The notes: a model not told the origin generated them from the letters alone. A DNA stretch of 64,000 bases from Sutcliffiella horikoshii (GCF_019931755.1 NZ_CP082921.1:103861-167860); one strand, 5' to 3'; positions 42,183 through 52,199 are shown, counted from the stretch's first letter. Made by a program: numbers and translations.

Positions 42183-43583
42183 TCAAAATCTTGTAATAAA
42201 CATTGGTTGTTCCTTGGAGCTTTTACCAATCTTATAATTAACAATAATATTATCCTTCTTCGTCTTTATCACTCTTTGAATTTCATCTGGGTTGTAATTT
42301 AAAAATGCACAACCTATTAGATTGTGTTTTAACACCAGCCTATATAAAATTTGAATTAGTACTCCTGAAAAATAATGCACTTGTCTATAAGCAATGGATC
42401 CATGTCGAATAATTAACTCTTCTAAATCACAAATAATAAATAAATCTATAAATGAATTATTCAACTTAATATTTTGTTGATATTGTTTCAAAAAATTATT
42501 TTTATCACATTTTAAAACATCTATAAATTCAAATAAATTGCTATTAATATGTGGCATATCTTCAATTTGAAATGGTACAATTTTTAGTTTAAGATTTATA
42601 ATACTATTTATTACTGTTATAAATTTTAGTAATTCCTGGAAAAACCCCTTTAACTGGTCATATGTAGGATTAGTATTGAACTCAGTAATTTCAGAAGACC
42701 TCCTAATATTCACATGATTTATTTCTGGTAAGTAAACAGAAATATTTCTTTGTAAATCGGTGGAAGTAAAAGAAGAATTGTGTATTTTATTTATAAAATC
42801 ACTTACTTTTCTTTCAAATAAACCATCATAATTTGAAAAAATATTCTCAACATCTTTTCCTGAGAAGTAATCCTGAATTCCTATTCTATTATTTCTATTA
42901 TCTGTATCTTTAGAAATTGGATGTAAACCTATTAGTATATTTCCAATCTCACAAAAACTATTTATTCCAAACAATTCTGTTGTTTTTTCTGTATTAAACA
43001 AAGGGAATAATTCCATCTTTAAATTGTTTAAGGATGATTCTAATGCTAATTGCCCTATTAGAGCACCGGTATCAAGTAATTGTAGTTTATAGCTTAAATA
43101 CTTGTATTTATTCCAGTTCTTTATATAGTTTGTGGTGATGAAAATAAATGACTCATTTGTGTTTCTTCCATCCGACTTTATACATTCCAATAGTTGGGAG
43201 AATAACCTCCCCTTTTTAACTAATACGTACTTATCAGTAATTGGATTATAGTGTAAAATAAAGTCATTATCTTCCTTTTTTAAGAATATATATATTTCAT
43301 TAGGATATATTCCCCCTCCCGAAGGAACAGCTCTAAATAATTTGTTATAAGAGTCTTCTGAATAATTAACACTCCCTAAGATACCGTAACTATTTTTAAT
43401 AACCGTATCTATTCCTGGAAAATCACCTTCAATATTTTCACTACTTATAATGTATTCAGGATTATATTTTTTGTTTTTTGGAGGGTTATTAACTGTGATT
43501 GAACTATCAAATCTTTTATTAACATCATTAACTAAATCTGCATATGTAAGTATGCACTCTACTTGTCTGTCAGTTTTAGACAC
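42183..43583 (-). CDS. SagB/McbC-type azoline dehydrogenase
   Basis: 466-residue flavin-dependent nitroreductase-fold enzyme that oxidises thiazolines/oxazolines to thiazoles/oxazoles. Family features include RAVPSGGGIYPNEIYIFL (about 85-105) and LLDTGALIGQLALESSLNNLKM (about 165-190). A second, weaker nitroreductase-like half follows and ends QVHYFSGVLIQILYRLVLKHNLIGCAFL. The start is GTG 43583 after AAGGTGAT. It lies between the YcaO and LanB genes in one operon, so at least some rings of the product are aromatic azoles. Confidence 0.87.
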   Translation of the reverse strand: MSKTDRQVECILTYADLVNDVNKRFDSSITVNNPPKNKKYNPEYIISSENIEGDFPGIDTVIKNSYGILGSVNYSEDSYNKLFRAVPSGGGIYPNEIYIFLKKEDNDFILHYNPITDKYVLVKKGRLFSQLLECIKSDGRNTNESFIFITTNYIKNWNKYKYLSYKLQLLDTGALIGQLALESSLNNLKMELFPLFNTEKTTELFGINSFCEIGNILIGLHPISKDTDNRNNRIGIQDYFSGKDVENIFSNYDGLFERKVSDFINKIHNSSFTSTDLQRNISVYLPEINHVNIRRSSEITEFNTNPTYDQLKGFFQELLKFITVINSIINLKLKIVPFQIEDMPHINSNLFEFIDVLKCDKNNFLKQYQQNIKLNNSFIDLFIICDLEELIIRHGSIAYRQVHYFSGVLIQILYRLVLKHNLIGCAFLNYNPDEIQRVIKTKKDNIIVNYKIGKSSKEQPMFITRF

Positions 43584-43608
43584 TCTATCACCTTTTTATA
43601 ATATTCTT

Positions 43609-45477
43609 TTATGAGAATGGGTGTACATTATTATAGAAAACAAAATTATTAAGATGTGTTCTTTTGTTAAATTTTTCAGGTATTCTGAAATTTTTCGAGC
43701 CAAATGTCATTGGTAAGAGTTCCGGTATCAATGTTTTTACACAAAATAAGTTTGCTAGTTCCAGCTCTTTACAAGTAATATCAATAAAGTACACATTAAG
43801 TTTAAAATGCTCAAATAGATTAAGAATCGATTCAAGGGCTTCATTAATTGAAGTATAATTTTTAGATGGCACATTTCTTATATCATACACTGGGAGGTTA
43901 TTCTCGAAAATAAAATTAAAAGAAGAAAACATTTCAATGTTAGTATACAGAAGTGCATGATCTTTAATATCACTTACTTTTTCAGGATTTTCATATAACT
44001 CTTTTGCTCTTTTTCTATCAACATCCCAATTATTCACCCCATGATGTACGAATCCGGCCAATTCTTTTAATGCACTATTTAGAGCTTTTATTGGGTCAAA
44101 ATGTGCTGCAGCAGCTGAAAACGATTTAGGTAAGGATTTATTACTTTTACTATCAGCTAATACCCAAATTGCAGTTATGCCAAATTCTGATGTAATATCT
44201 AACACATTTATATTATATCCGTAAGAAGCAATATCATTTATTCTGTTCCTTGCTTCTAAATCTCTAATAGATTTAATGTCAATTATTCCTTTTACTTTTT
44301 TTGTATACCAAGCTAACAAAAACGCATCTCTTTCAATTAACTCAAAAATAGCATAAGTAATGGCTTCTTCAAGACTACCTCCTACTGCACAACCATTTGA
44401 TGAGTTGTATATAAATTTTTCTTCATTAATACTCGAATAATAAGCAAACTGCTCAGGAATATACACCTCTTTTTGTAAAGTCAAATCCATACCCTTAATC
44501 CACCTTATTGTTAATTCGTTACTAAATTTCACATAAGAAGATTCTATTACTTGATTGTCATTAAATAGAACGAACTCAGAGGGATCAATCGACTCACCAT
44601 TTAAATCATTTCTATTTGATACCACTACTTCTTTTCCTCTATTTTTTCTTCCTGCAAATCTCTCTATACCTTCAAGTATTGAAACTAATCTACTTAACTT
44701 AAAAGCCGATTCTCTTCCACAGCCTATATCTTGCTCATTTGAAAATTCTAAAGGCAACCTGGCTATAGTCGCAGCGCTACCTTCACAATAATAGTCATTA
44801 ACGTCATCAATTATTCCGTAATTGTCATCAACGAATAATTCCTCAAGATCCTGTTGTTTAGGACTAATATTATATGTCCTTAATAAAGAATTAGTATTAA
44901 GTGAGTAGTTTATTTTCGGAAGGTTTAAGAAACACATTTTACAGATTGAACAATATTCATTTATAATAAATTTATGTCTGGTGAGTTTTGAAGTGTTACT
45001 ATATAAATGATAAATTTCAAGGTCATTTTCTAAAGCTTCTCCACTTTTATATTGAATAATTTTCTTAGAAATTATGCCACATACATAGTCAATATTAATA
45101 AAATCTGTTCTATGTGAATTCAGGACAGTTTGTTTTGTTGGTATAACTTCTTTAACATGTGAATTATTATACCTTCTATAATCGGCACACTTTACACATC
45201 CTTTATTAAAACCATTAAAATATGGTCCAATTAAGATTTCTTGAAGTTCGAATCTTATTCTGTAATAGCTTTTCATTCTATTAATGCAATAATTTGTAAT
45301 ATCGTATTCAGTATCAATTTTAGATTCATCTAATAAACTAATTATTAGTCCTATGTTACTAGATTCAATTTTTTTTGATGACCAACATTCCTGATGAAAT
45401 AGTGTGAATTGTCCTTCTAACATCTTATTAATTTTTACAAAAAATTTTCTCGGACCTACTAATAAGATATTTTCCAT
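43609..45477 (-). CDS. YcaO azoline synthetase fused to a precursor-docking domain
   Basis: 622 residues. The N-terminal ~210 form the TOMM leader-docking/E1-like domain with Cys pairs GCVKCADYRR and YCSICKMC as a zinc site. The YcaO domain begins near 235 with GCGRESAFKLSRLVSILEGIERF, followed by NSSNGCAVGGSLEEAITYAIFELIERDAFLLAW, which carry the ATP-binding glutamates. It converts Cys (or Ser/Thr) of the precursor to azolines with ATP. The C-terminus is HPFS instead of the proline-rich PxPxP ending of many azoline-forming YcaOs. ATG 45477 follows AAGGTGG. It needs the ocin-ThiF F protein encoded at the head of the operon. Confidence 0.9.
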   Translation of the reverse strand: MENILLVGPRKFFVKINKMLEGQFTLFHQECWSSKKIESSNIGLIISLLDESKIDTEYDITNYCINRMKSYYRIRFELQEILIGPYFNGFNKGCVKCADYRRYNNSHVKEVIPTKQTVLNSHRTDFINIDYVCGIISKKIIQYKSGEALENDLEIYHLYSNTSKLTRHKFIINEYCSICKMCFLNLPKINYSLNTNSLLRTYNISPKQQDLEELFVDDNYGIIDDVNDYYCEGSAATIARLPLEFSNEQDIGCGRESAFKLSRLVSILEGIERFAGRKNRGKEVVVSNRNDLNGESIDPSEFVLFNDNQVIESSYVKFSNELTIRWIKGMDLTLQKEVYIPEQFAYYSSINEEKFIYNSSNGCAVGGSLEEAITYAIFELIERDAFLLAWYTKKVKGIIDIKSIRDLEARNRINDIASYGYNINVLDITSEFGITAIWVLADSKSNKSLPKSFSAAAAHFDPIKALNSALKELAGFVHHGVNNWDVDRKRAKELYENPEKVSDIKDHALLYTNIEMFSSFNFIFENNLPVYDIRNVPSKNYTSINEALESILNLFEHFKLNVYFIDITCKELELANLFCVKTLIPELLPMTFGSKNFRIPEKFNKRTHLNNFVFYNNVHPFS

Positions 45478-45481
45478 TTTA

Positions 45482-46363
45482 TTACCACCTTGTATTTAAG
45501 TTCCTATATAATATTAAACTAACAAGAACTTCATCCTTTGGCTTTATTCCAATTCGATTATTGTTCATATGTATATAACTACTACTCATCTCTGCCGCTT
45601 TTTCCTTTGTAATATATTTCTTGTTAACAAGAGTTGTTAAACTTTCAAGATGTTCACAAACTAATTCTTCCCATATTTTTGTATAACCATTGGCAGCTTC
45701 AAATCTAAACTTCTGATGTGTTTCTTTTGAAGTTGAGAGGATTTTGCTCTTAAATTTCCCATCATTGAAAAATTCCAACCAACTATTTGCATAAGAATAA
45801 GCATATTTGGCAGGATCAATTTTGTAGTACTCGCAAAACTTAGTAATATATAAATTCATAAAATTATATGCTATTATTAACTTTTCATAATATGAAAGTG
45901 ATCTTATAGATAATATTTTCATAATTAGCAAACTTGACTTATAAAAAAACTCCTCAGAAATCCTAATTCCTTGAGAACCTCCATACCTTTCAATTTCTGG
46001 GTTGTATTGTTCCCAGATTGCCCTATTATTCAATTGAATCTTTTTAGAACCTACGTTTTCCTTATTGACCCAGTAATTATAATCTTTATCATCGATTAAT
46101 CTTTTGCTTGATGGATTTTTGTTTAAAAAATCCCCAACCACACTAGTAATATATTGAAGTTCATTTGAATTAGAATTCTTTTTATTAAAGCTAAATCTAA
46201 CCCTTAAGTGATTACCTTTCTCCCAATATCGAATAAAAAAAAACTTACACAATTTATCGGTATCTAATAAGTTTGAAATTATTGGATTTAGTAAATTCTT
46301 AATTAAGTAATCATGTTTTTCGAATTCCTGGTAATAAATATGTAAACTTTTCCATTCTACCAT
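45482..46363 (-). CDS. Thiopeptide-type SpaB C-terminal-domain protein (LanB eliminase or cyclase)
   Basis: About 293 residues of the Lant_dehydr_C / thiopeptide-type biosynthesis family: WKSLHIYYQEFEKHDYLIKNLLNPII at the start, FFIRYWEKGNHLRVRF, and YGGSQGIRISEEFFYKSS. Members either eliminate glutamate to give dehydroalanine/dehydrobutyrine (TclL) or form the pyridine macrocycle (TclM). Only one member is present, so elimination is the more likely role. ATG 46363 has GGAG at 6 bases; an ATG at 46375 is possible. First enzyme gene after the precursors, separated by a hairpin. Confidence 0.82.
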   Translation of the reverse strand: MVEWKSLHIYYQEFEKHDYLIKNLLNPIISNLLDTDKLCKFFFIRYWEKGNHLRVRFSFNKKNSNSNELQYITSVVGDFLNKNPSSKRLIDDKDYNYWVNKENVGSKKIQLNNRAIWEQYNPEIERYGGSQGIRISEEFFYKSSLLIMKILSIRSLSYYEKLIIAYNFMNLYITKFCEYYKIDPAKYAYSYANSWLEFFNDGKFKSKILSTSKETHQKFRFEAANGYTKIWEELVCEHLESLTTLVNKKYITKEKAAEMSSSYIHMNNNRIGIKPKDEVLVSLILYRNLNTRW

Positions 46364-46384
46364 TTCATTCTCCATTTCTTAAAA

Positions 46385-46415
46385 AGGGATACAATTAAAA
46401 AATAATTGTATCCCT
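46385..46415 (-). terminator. Hairpin between precursor genes and enzyme genes
   Basis: Perfect 13-bp stem AGGGATACAATTA / TAATTGTATCCCT with a 5-base loop and TTTT on the minus strand. It probably ends most precursor transcripts and lets a fraction read into the enzyme genes. Confidence 0.8.
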
Positions 46416-46443
46416 AATTTATTAATTTATATAATATTTCTCA

Positions 46444-46596
46444 TTATGCACTCTTTTCTAAAGGACCCATATCAGGGGAACATGATGTACCGTTACATGC
46501 ACTACAGAACCCTACTTCTGGCAAATCGCCATCTAGTAAATCAATATCTTCAATCTCTGGTAGTTCTAAATTTTCTAATTTCATTTTCAAGTTCAT
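46444..46596 (-). CDS. RiPP precursor peptide 1
   Basis: 50 codons from ATG 46596 with a near-perfect AAAGGAGGTGAT binding site. An acidic leader (LENLELPEIEDIDLLDGDLP) resembles thiopeptide/TOMM leaders. The putative core after EVG contains CSACNGTSC followed by SPDMGPLEKSA: three Cys, four Ser and one Thr available for azoles, dehydro residues and thioether rings. It is too short for standard gene calls and overlaps longer spurious frames on the other strand. It lies inside the biosynthetic operon next to its paralogue. Confidence 0.85.
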   Translation of the reverse strand: MNLKMKLENLELPEIEDIDLLDGDLPEVGFCSACNGTSCSPDMGPLEKSA

Positions 46597-46705
46597 CTTA
46601 TATCACCTCCTTTCATTTTTTAGGAACTTATAATATTCCAACAAAACAATACCAATATCACAAACGCTTGGTATAATGCTAAATATATTTTTCACTGTCA
46701 ATTTT

Positions 46706-46858
46706 CTATAAGCTTTTTTCTAAAGGGCCCATATCAGGGGAGCATGATGTACCGTTACATGCACTACAGAACCCTACTTCTGGTAAATCGCCATCTAATA
46801 AATCAACATCCTCAATCTCAGGTAATTCTAAGCTCTCTAATTTCATTTTCAAGTTCAT
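46706..46858 (-). CDS. RiPP precursor peptide 2
   Basis: 50 codons from ATG 46858 with AAAGGAGGTGAA. The leader differs from precursor 1 by a few conservative changes (Asn9 to Ser, Ile18 to Val) and the core is identical except for the last residue (Leu instead of Ala). It is directly downstream of the ocin-ThiF gene (4 bases after its stop). The duplication raises precursor dosage for one product rather than giving two different peptides, unless the final residue survives. Confidence 0.85.
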   Translation of the reverse strand: MNLKMKLESLELPEIEDVDLLDGDLPEVGFCSACNGTSCSPDMGPLEKSL

Positions 46859-46862
46859 TGAA

Positions 46863-48449
46863 TTATTCACCTCCTTTCAAATTTATGGAAACTAAATTAA
46901 TTCCTAAACAATGCCCTATACAGCAATGCTCAGGTTTAATGATTGCTGTTATTCCTTTTTCTCTTAAACTACTCTTCAAAATTTTGTAAGCTTCTTTATA
47001 CTTATTTTCGATATTGAAAAGATTAGACTTCGCTTTTTCAGATTCTAATGTCTTAATTATAGCTTTAACACTAGAATCATTTAGATCCACTCCAACAGAA
47101 CTAATTTTGGTCCCATTATAAAGATATATACTAGTTTCATATAAGGCATTTTCAACCAATTCAAAATGTATTATTTTTGTATTTTTGTGTTTTTCTTGAA
47201 GGCTTAGGTATAAAAAAGAAGCTTCCTGAGAGTAGTTTTGACATTCAACTTCAACTTTCTCATATAAACCTTCTAATAATTGAGAATTTAATAATGCTTT
47301 ATATGCAGCCTCTTCATAAGTAATACCTGTTCCATAAACATTACCTCCTTCTTTGTCCTCAATTCTCTCGCATAAGGCAGAATATAGAGCATCTAAATAC
47401 TTTACACCATATCCCTCATACCTATTTCCAGTTGCCCTATCACTTATTAAACTTCTTTTTAGAGGCATTTGTACTATTTCTAAATATTCTTCATCTAGTA
47501 AGTTATTTAATTTTAAAAAATCTTTTACGTTCTTTACCCATTCCGAAGAATTAGAATTGGTAGAGGAATTCGACTTCCTACGCTTTATATAATTTCCTGA
47601 TGGTAAGTTAATCTTTCGATATGTTAAATCACTTAAATTTAATTTATAAAAAGGATATTCATCATCACCGCTAGGGGATACCACAGATAAGAACGCTTTA
47701 AATGCAATAATACTAGAAATCATTTTCTCCTCAATTTTTCCTAGTTTAACTTCATTAACATACTTATTAATACAATTTAAACAAGGTAGCTGATCAACTT
47801 TTAAGCCAGAAGTGAAAATGTTGTTTATATTTAATATTACTTTTATATTTTTATTTTTAATCATATGTATATATTTCAAAATATTCTGTACACTTCCATT
47901 AATATTTAAATAGATTATTGTTTGGAAATTGTTAAGTATCTCCAAATCAATCCCTGTTATAAATTTCATTTTAGTAAAATTATATAACGGTGAGTTTTGG
48001 TAAATGGTCACTGAGTTTGCCCCATTTTCTAATAAAAAATCTCCAACGTAAATTGGCATAATACCCTCACCGATTATAAGAAAGTTATGATTTCTAAAGT
48101 TATTAAATACTTTAATTGGGTTAGTTTGTAACTCTTCTACAAATGAAATTTGTGATTTGAATCTAGTATAAATATCATTATCAATTGTTTCATCAGTCGA
48201 AATATCTCTTATTAAATCAATATCATAAAGTTTTTGAATTATATTTTTTACAATTTCTTTATGCTTCTGATTTTCTACGTTGCGAATAATTTCTTCAATG
48301 GTAAACTCTCCATTTAGAATTGGTTTTAATAATTCTAACCAAGCTCTAATTCCCTTACCTTTTATCTTATAGTTTTTCTCCCTTGTTGAAATTAATAATC
48401 CATCCTCAACTTCAATATAATTGAAATTATCTCTAATTTTAGGTTTCAT
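46863..48449 (-). CDS. Ocin-ThiF-like F protein of the azole synthetase
   Basis: 528 residues of the thiazole-containing bacteriocin maturation family. It binds the leader and presents the precursor to the YcaO enzyme. The N-terminal part (MKPKIRDNFNYIEVEDGLLIST, KGKGIRAWLELLKPILNGEFTIEEI) is the usual opening with the leader-binding RRE-like region, followed by a ThiF-like Rossmann part (FLIIGEGIMPIYVGDFLLENGANSVTIY). CLNC and CCIGHC are possible metal sites. ATG 48449 matches the family start; the binding site GAGGGG is close. It heads the operon, divergent from ileS. Confidence 0.85.
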   Translation of the reverse strand: MKPKIRDNFNYIEVEDGLLISTREKNYKIKGKGIRAWLELLKPILNGEFTIEEIIRNVENQKHKEIVKNIIQKLYDIDLIRDISTDETIDNDIYTRFKSQISFVEELQTNPIKVFNNFRNHNFLIIGEGIMPIYVGDFLLENGANSVTIYQNSPLYNFTKMKFITGIDLEILNNFQTIIYLNINGSVQNILKYIHMIKNKNIKVILNINNIFTSGLKVDQLPCLNCINKYVNEVKLGKIEEKMISSIIAFKAFLSVVSPSGDDEYPFYKLNLSDLTYRKINLPSGNYIKRRKSNSSTNSNSSEWVKNVKDFLKLNNLLDEEYLEIVQMPLKRSLISDRATGNRYEGYGVKYLDALYSALCERIEDKEGGNVYGTGITYEEAAYKALLNSQLLEGLYEKVEVECQNYSQEASFLYLSLQEKHKNTKIIHFELVENALYETSIYLYNGTKISSVGVDLNDSSVKAIIKTLESEKAKSNLFNIENKYKEAYKILKSSLREKGITAIIKPEHCCIGHCLGINLVSINLKGGE

Positions 48450-48542
48450 TTTCCCCTCTTTTTTAACTTTTTTCCCATTATTGCACAAATAAATAGCATT
48501 ATCAACTTTTTGTTATAATTTTCAGAAAATAAATGTTGTACT

Positions 48543-48571
48543 TTGACATTATTTAGGTTTTAATGTATTAT
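48543..48571 (+). promoter_or_regulatory. Promoter of the T-box/ileS transcript
   Basis: TTGACA, 17-base spacer, TATTAT: nearly consensus sigma-A promoter just upstream of the T-box. Confidence 0.8.
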
Positions 48572-48599
48572 TATTATTATTAGGAATTATCAGTTTATT

Positions 48600-48846
48600 T
48601 CATTGACGAGAAAAAGTAGGCCATTATCCCTGTCCCCAGAGAGTCGCTGATTGCTGAAAGGCGACGACAAATTTTGGCTGAAAATCATCTCTGAGAAGTT
48701 CTTCCGAACATAGCTTATAGTAAGAAGAACCGGCATACGGCCGTTATCCGTACTATTAATTAAGAGCCGTGTCTAAATATACACGGAATATGGGTGGTAC
48801 CGCGGATTCACTCCGTCCCTGGTTTTTTTCAGGGACGTTTTTTACA
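48600..48846 (+). promoter_or_regulatory. T-box riboswitch, isoleucine specificity
   Basis: The leader has the T-box sequence GGGTGGTACCGCGG (48792-48805) whose UGGU would pair with an uncharged tRNA acceptor end bearing discriminator A, and a terminator GTCCCTG / CAGGGAC followed by TTTTTT (48815-48843). An ATC codon in the GAAAATCATC segment near 48692 is a plausible specifier for tRNA-Ile. Uncharged tRNA-Ile should switch on the downstream synthetase, so inhibition of the host enzyme would induce it. Confidence 0.9.
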
Positions 48847-48903
48847 TTTTCAGGGCTATATAAAAAAAGTTTGTTTAAATAATATGGTTATGAGGTGGAT
48901 AAA

Positions 48904-51900
48904 ATGCTTAATGTAAATACGAAAGAATTAGCTTTAGATCGTGAGAAACGGATTAAAAATTACTGGAATGCAGAAAATGTATTTTTCCGTTCAATTGAAA
49001 ATAGAAACGGTGAAAAATCTTTTGTATTCTATGAAGGTCCTCCAACAGCCAATGGGCTACCGCACGCTGGTCATGTCCTAGGACGTGTAATTAAGGATTT
49101 CGTTGCACGATATAAAACCATGCAGGGCTATCAGGTATTTCGCAAGGGCGGCTGGGACACACATGGTTTACCAGTTGAACTTGAAGTGGAGAAGCAACTA
49201 GGAATCTCAGGAAAGCAACAAATTGAAAAGTACGGTGTTGAGAAGTTCATTGAAGAATGTAAGAAGAGTGTTTTTAACTATGAAAAACAGTGGCGTGAAT
49301 TTACAGAGTCTATTGGTTACTGGCTCGATATGGATAATCCCTATGTTACGCTTGAAAACAAATACATTGAAAGTGTTTGGTATATCCTAAGTAATCTTCA
49401 TAATCGTGGACTTTTGTACAAGGGTCACCGAGTGACGCCATATTGTCCTAGTTGTCAGACTACATTAAGCTCTCATGAAGTAGCCCAAGGCTATAAAGAT
49501 GTCAAAGACCTTTCTGCTACAGCAAAATTTAAGGTTTTAGGTAAAGAAAACGAATTCTTCTTAGGTTGGACAACAACTCCCTGGACCTTGCCGGCAAATG
49601 TAGCGCTAGCTGTAAACACTGAGCTAATATACATAAAAGCTAAGAAGGATGATGAGATATACATTGTTTCAGAAGCTTTAGCAGAGAAAAACCTTGGTAA
49701 AGACTTTGAAGTAATATCTAAACATAAAGGAAGCGAATTGATAAATATCAGATATACAGCACCATTTCCATTTATGAAACCTGAGCGTGGTCACTTTATT
49801 GTCGAGGCAGATTTTGTTAACAATAAAAGTGGTACTGGTATTGTCCACATCGCACCCGCCTATGGTGAAGATGATTATAATTTAGTTAAAAAAAATAATC
49901 TCTCTTTTTTCAATATTGTTGATGATCAAGGGAAATATTTAAAGGATATCCCTATTTTTGCTGGTCGTTTTGTGAAAGACTGTGACGTTGATATCGTAAA
50001 ATACTTAGCAAATTCAGGACTTCTTTTCCATAAAGAAAAATATAATCATAGTTATCCACATTGTTGGCGGTGTGACTCTCCATTACTTTATTATGCTATT
50101 GAAAGTTGGTTCATTAAAACTACAGAGTTAAAAGATAAATTCTTAGAAAACAACCAGGAAGTTGACTGGTATCCAAAACACATAAAAGATGGACGTTTTG
50201 GAAACTTTCTAGAAAACATGGTTGACTGGAATATAGGTAGAAATCGTTACTGGGGGACTCCACTTCCTGTATGGATTTGTGATGATTGTGATCACCAATA
50301 TGCCCCAGATAGTATGGAAAATCTTCAAGAAAATGCTATAGGTGAAATTAGGGACTTGGATTTACATAAGCCTTATGTAGATCGAGTTCAACTAAAATGT
50401 AAAAAATGTAAAGGTACAATGAATCGTGTTTCAGAAGTGATCGACGTCTGGTTTGACAGTGGTTCTATGCCATTTGCACAGCATCATTATCCGTTTGAAA
50501 ACAAAGAACAATTTGAAAAACAGTTTCCTGCAGATGTAATCTGCGAGGGAATTGATCAAACCCGCGGGTGGTTTTACAGTTTGTTAGCTGTTTCTACGTT
50601 GTTTACGGGTAAACTCCCTTACAAACGAGTTCTTTCAACAGGGCATATTTTGGATGAAGAAGGGCGTAAAATGTCAAAAAGCAAAGGAAATGCACTTAAC
50701 CCAATGGAACTAGTTAATAAGTTTGGTGCGGACGCCTTGCGTTGGGCACTTTTAGCTGATAGTGCACCATGGAATAATAAGAGATTTTCCGAGAGGGTCG
50801 TGATGGAAGCTAAATCGAAATTAATTGATACTCTTGTAAACACTCATGGCTTTTACACGCTTTATGCTAATATCGACGGGTACCATTTCAATGAGAGTGA
50901 AGTTGGTGAGAAGACACTACTTGACCATTGGGTTATATCTCGTTTAAATAGTGTTTCCGCTGTTGTAAATGATGCATTGGATGAATACGACTTTACAAAA
51001 GCCGCGAAAGCACTAGAAAAATACGTAGATGATATAAGTAACTGGTACATTCGTCGTTCCAGAGATCGTTTTTGGAAAGAAGGGTTAACAGAATCCAAAA
51101 AAGCTGCTTATCATACACTTCATCAAGTGCTTGTTCAGACGAGTAAGCTTTTTGCTCCCTTTATACCGTTTCTCGCAGATGACATCCATATAAATTTGAC
51201 TGGCGAAAGTGTGCATCTTGCTAATTATCCAAAAATTGATAATAAAAAAGTAGATATACAATTAGAAAGGGATATGGAAGAAGTATTACAAGTGGTGGAA
51301 TTAGTACGTGGGATTCGAAATACAGAAACTATTAAGACAAAACAACCACTATCTCAACTTACAATAATCCCTTCTAACCCAGATAAAGGAAAAAAAATAA
51401 AAGACTACATTAGTATTATTCAAGATGAGATCAACGTAAAAGAAGTTGTAGTTAAGGAATCTTCTGATCATCTTTTAAGGTATGATATAAAGCTGAACTA
51501 CCGATTAGCAGGACCTGTACTCGGAAATAAAATAAGTGTTGTAAAAGCTTATTTAGAAACGATGTCTGATGAAGAAGTAGCAAAGGTTGTTAAAGGTGAT
51601 AAGGTAATCATACCCAATGCTGATGGAGAGATTGAGGTATCGCTAGATTTACTAAATATCGAACGTGTAGCTGATTCCGGCCTTTCAATGGAATCTAATC
51701 AAAACTTTCACGTTGTCCTAGATACGACAATCACTGAAGAGCTTCGACTAGAAGGGTTGGCTCGAGAAGTGATTCGAGTTATACAAGATGACCGTAAAAA
51801 ACAAAGTTTACCAATCGATCTTCGTGTTGACATTACCCTTGATGGAGACGAAGATGTAAAGAAAGCAATTCAACAAAATGAGAATGTGATACGTGAAAAC

Positions 51901-51993
51901 GTTCTTGTGAACGACCTTATTTTTGGTAAAACAGATACAATGAAAGAATTTTCAATTGGAAAAAATAAAGTAAGGGTATCAATCCATATATAG
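48904..51993 (+). CDS. ileS: Isoleucyl-tRNA synthetase, type 2 (IleRS2)
   Basis: 1029 residues from ATG 48904 after GAGGTG. Class I motifs: HAGH at 54-57 (canonical, in [13 protein letters not shown]) and KMSKS at about 589-593. [18 protein letters not shown] and the length, with no C-terminal zinc finger, fit the eukaryote-like type 2 enzymes that include mupirocin-resistant MupA and the second synthetase of several Bacillus species. The editing domain keeps [12 protein letters not shown] and the [11 protein letters not shown] block. Placed divergently next to a peptide antibiotic cluster and under T-box control, it is a candidate self-resistance target. Its sequence composition is less AT-rich than the cluster. 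Confidence 0.95.
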   Translation: MLNVNTKELALDREKRIKNYWNAENVFFRSIENRNGEKSFVFYEGPPTANGLPHAGHVLGRVIKDFVARYKTMQGYQVFRKGGWDTHGLPVELEVEKQLGISGKQQIEKYGVEKFIEECKKSVFNYEKQWREFTESIGYWLDMDNPYVTLENKYIESVWYILSNLHNRGLLYKGHRVTPYCPSCQTTLSSHEVAQGYKDVKDLSATAKFKVLGKENEFFLGWTTTPWTLPANVALAVNTELIYIKAKKDDEIYIVSEALAEKNLGKDFEVISKHKGSELINIRYTAPFPFMKPERGHFIVEADFVNNKSGTGIVHIAPAYGEDDYNLVKKNNLSFFNIVDDQGKYLKDIPIFAGRFVKDCDVDIVKYLANSGLLFHKEKYNHSYPHCWRCDSPLLYYAIESWFIKTTELKDKFLENNQEVDWYPKHIKDGRFGNFLENMVDWNIGRNRYWGTPLPVWICDDCDHQYAPDSMENLQENAIGEIRDLDLHKPYVDRVQLKCKKCKGTMNRVSEVIDVWFDSGSMPFAQHHYPFENKEQFEKQFPADVICEGIDQTRGWFYSLLAVSTLFTGKLPYKRVLSTGHILDEEGRKMSKSKGNALNPMELVNKFGADALRWALLADSAPWNNKRFSERVVMEAKSKLIDTLVNTHGFYTLYANIDGYHFNESEVGEKTLLDHWVISRLNSVSAVVNDALDEYDFTKAAKALEKYVDDISNWYIRRSRDRFWKEGLTESKKAAYHTLHQVLVQTSKLFAPFIPFLADDIHINLTGESVHLANYPKIDNKKVDIQLERDMEEVLQVVELVRGIRNTETIKTKQPLSQLTIIPSNPDKGKKIKDYISIIQDEINVKEVVVKESSDHLLRYDIKLNYRLAGPVLGNKISVVKAYLETMSDEEVAKVVKGDKVIIPNADGEIEVSLDLLNIERVADSGLSMESNQNFHVVLDTTITEELRLEGLAREVIRVIQDDRKKQSLPIDLRVDITLDGDEDVKKAIQQNENVIRENVLVNDLIFGKTDTMKEFSIGKNKVRVSIHI

Positions 51994-52199
51994 AACGTAT
52001 TAAACATTTAAGTATGCCCAAAATATCGTCAATATCAAGTAAGTAGTGCCCTAAAATTAACTTTAGTTATTTAACATGTAATATATAATGAAGGTACGAA
52101 AAATATAACATTAATATTAAAGAACAGAAGTCAGGACCCTTAACATGTCTCCATTTTCTACGTTTTGGGAACTATTTCTAAGTTGGAAAATAAATACAT

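Noticed and set aside
45482..46363. Pyridine synthase (TclM-like) and thus a true thiopeptide pathway
   Set aside because: Only one SpaB-C-type gene is present and the core lacks the usual N-terminal Ser-Cys; the eliminase role is more economical, though not proven.
46446..46989. Two plus-strand frames opposite the RiPP precursors
   Set aside because: They are shadows of the duplicated precursor region: no ribosome binding site, and the minus-strand 50-codon genes have near-perfect ones.
48904..51993. Hyper-resistant IleRS2 variant with altered HIGH motif
   Set aside because: The motif is canonical HAGH, so only ordinary type 2 resistance can be suggested.
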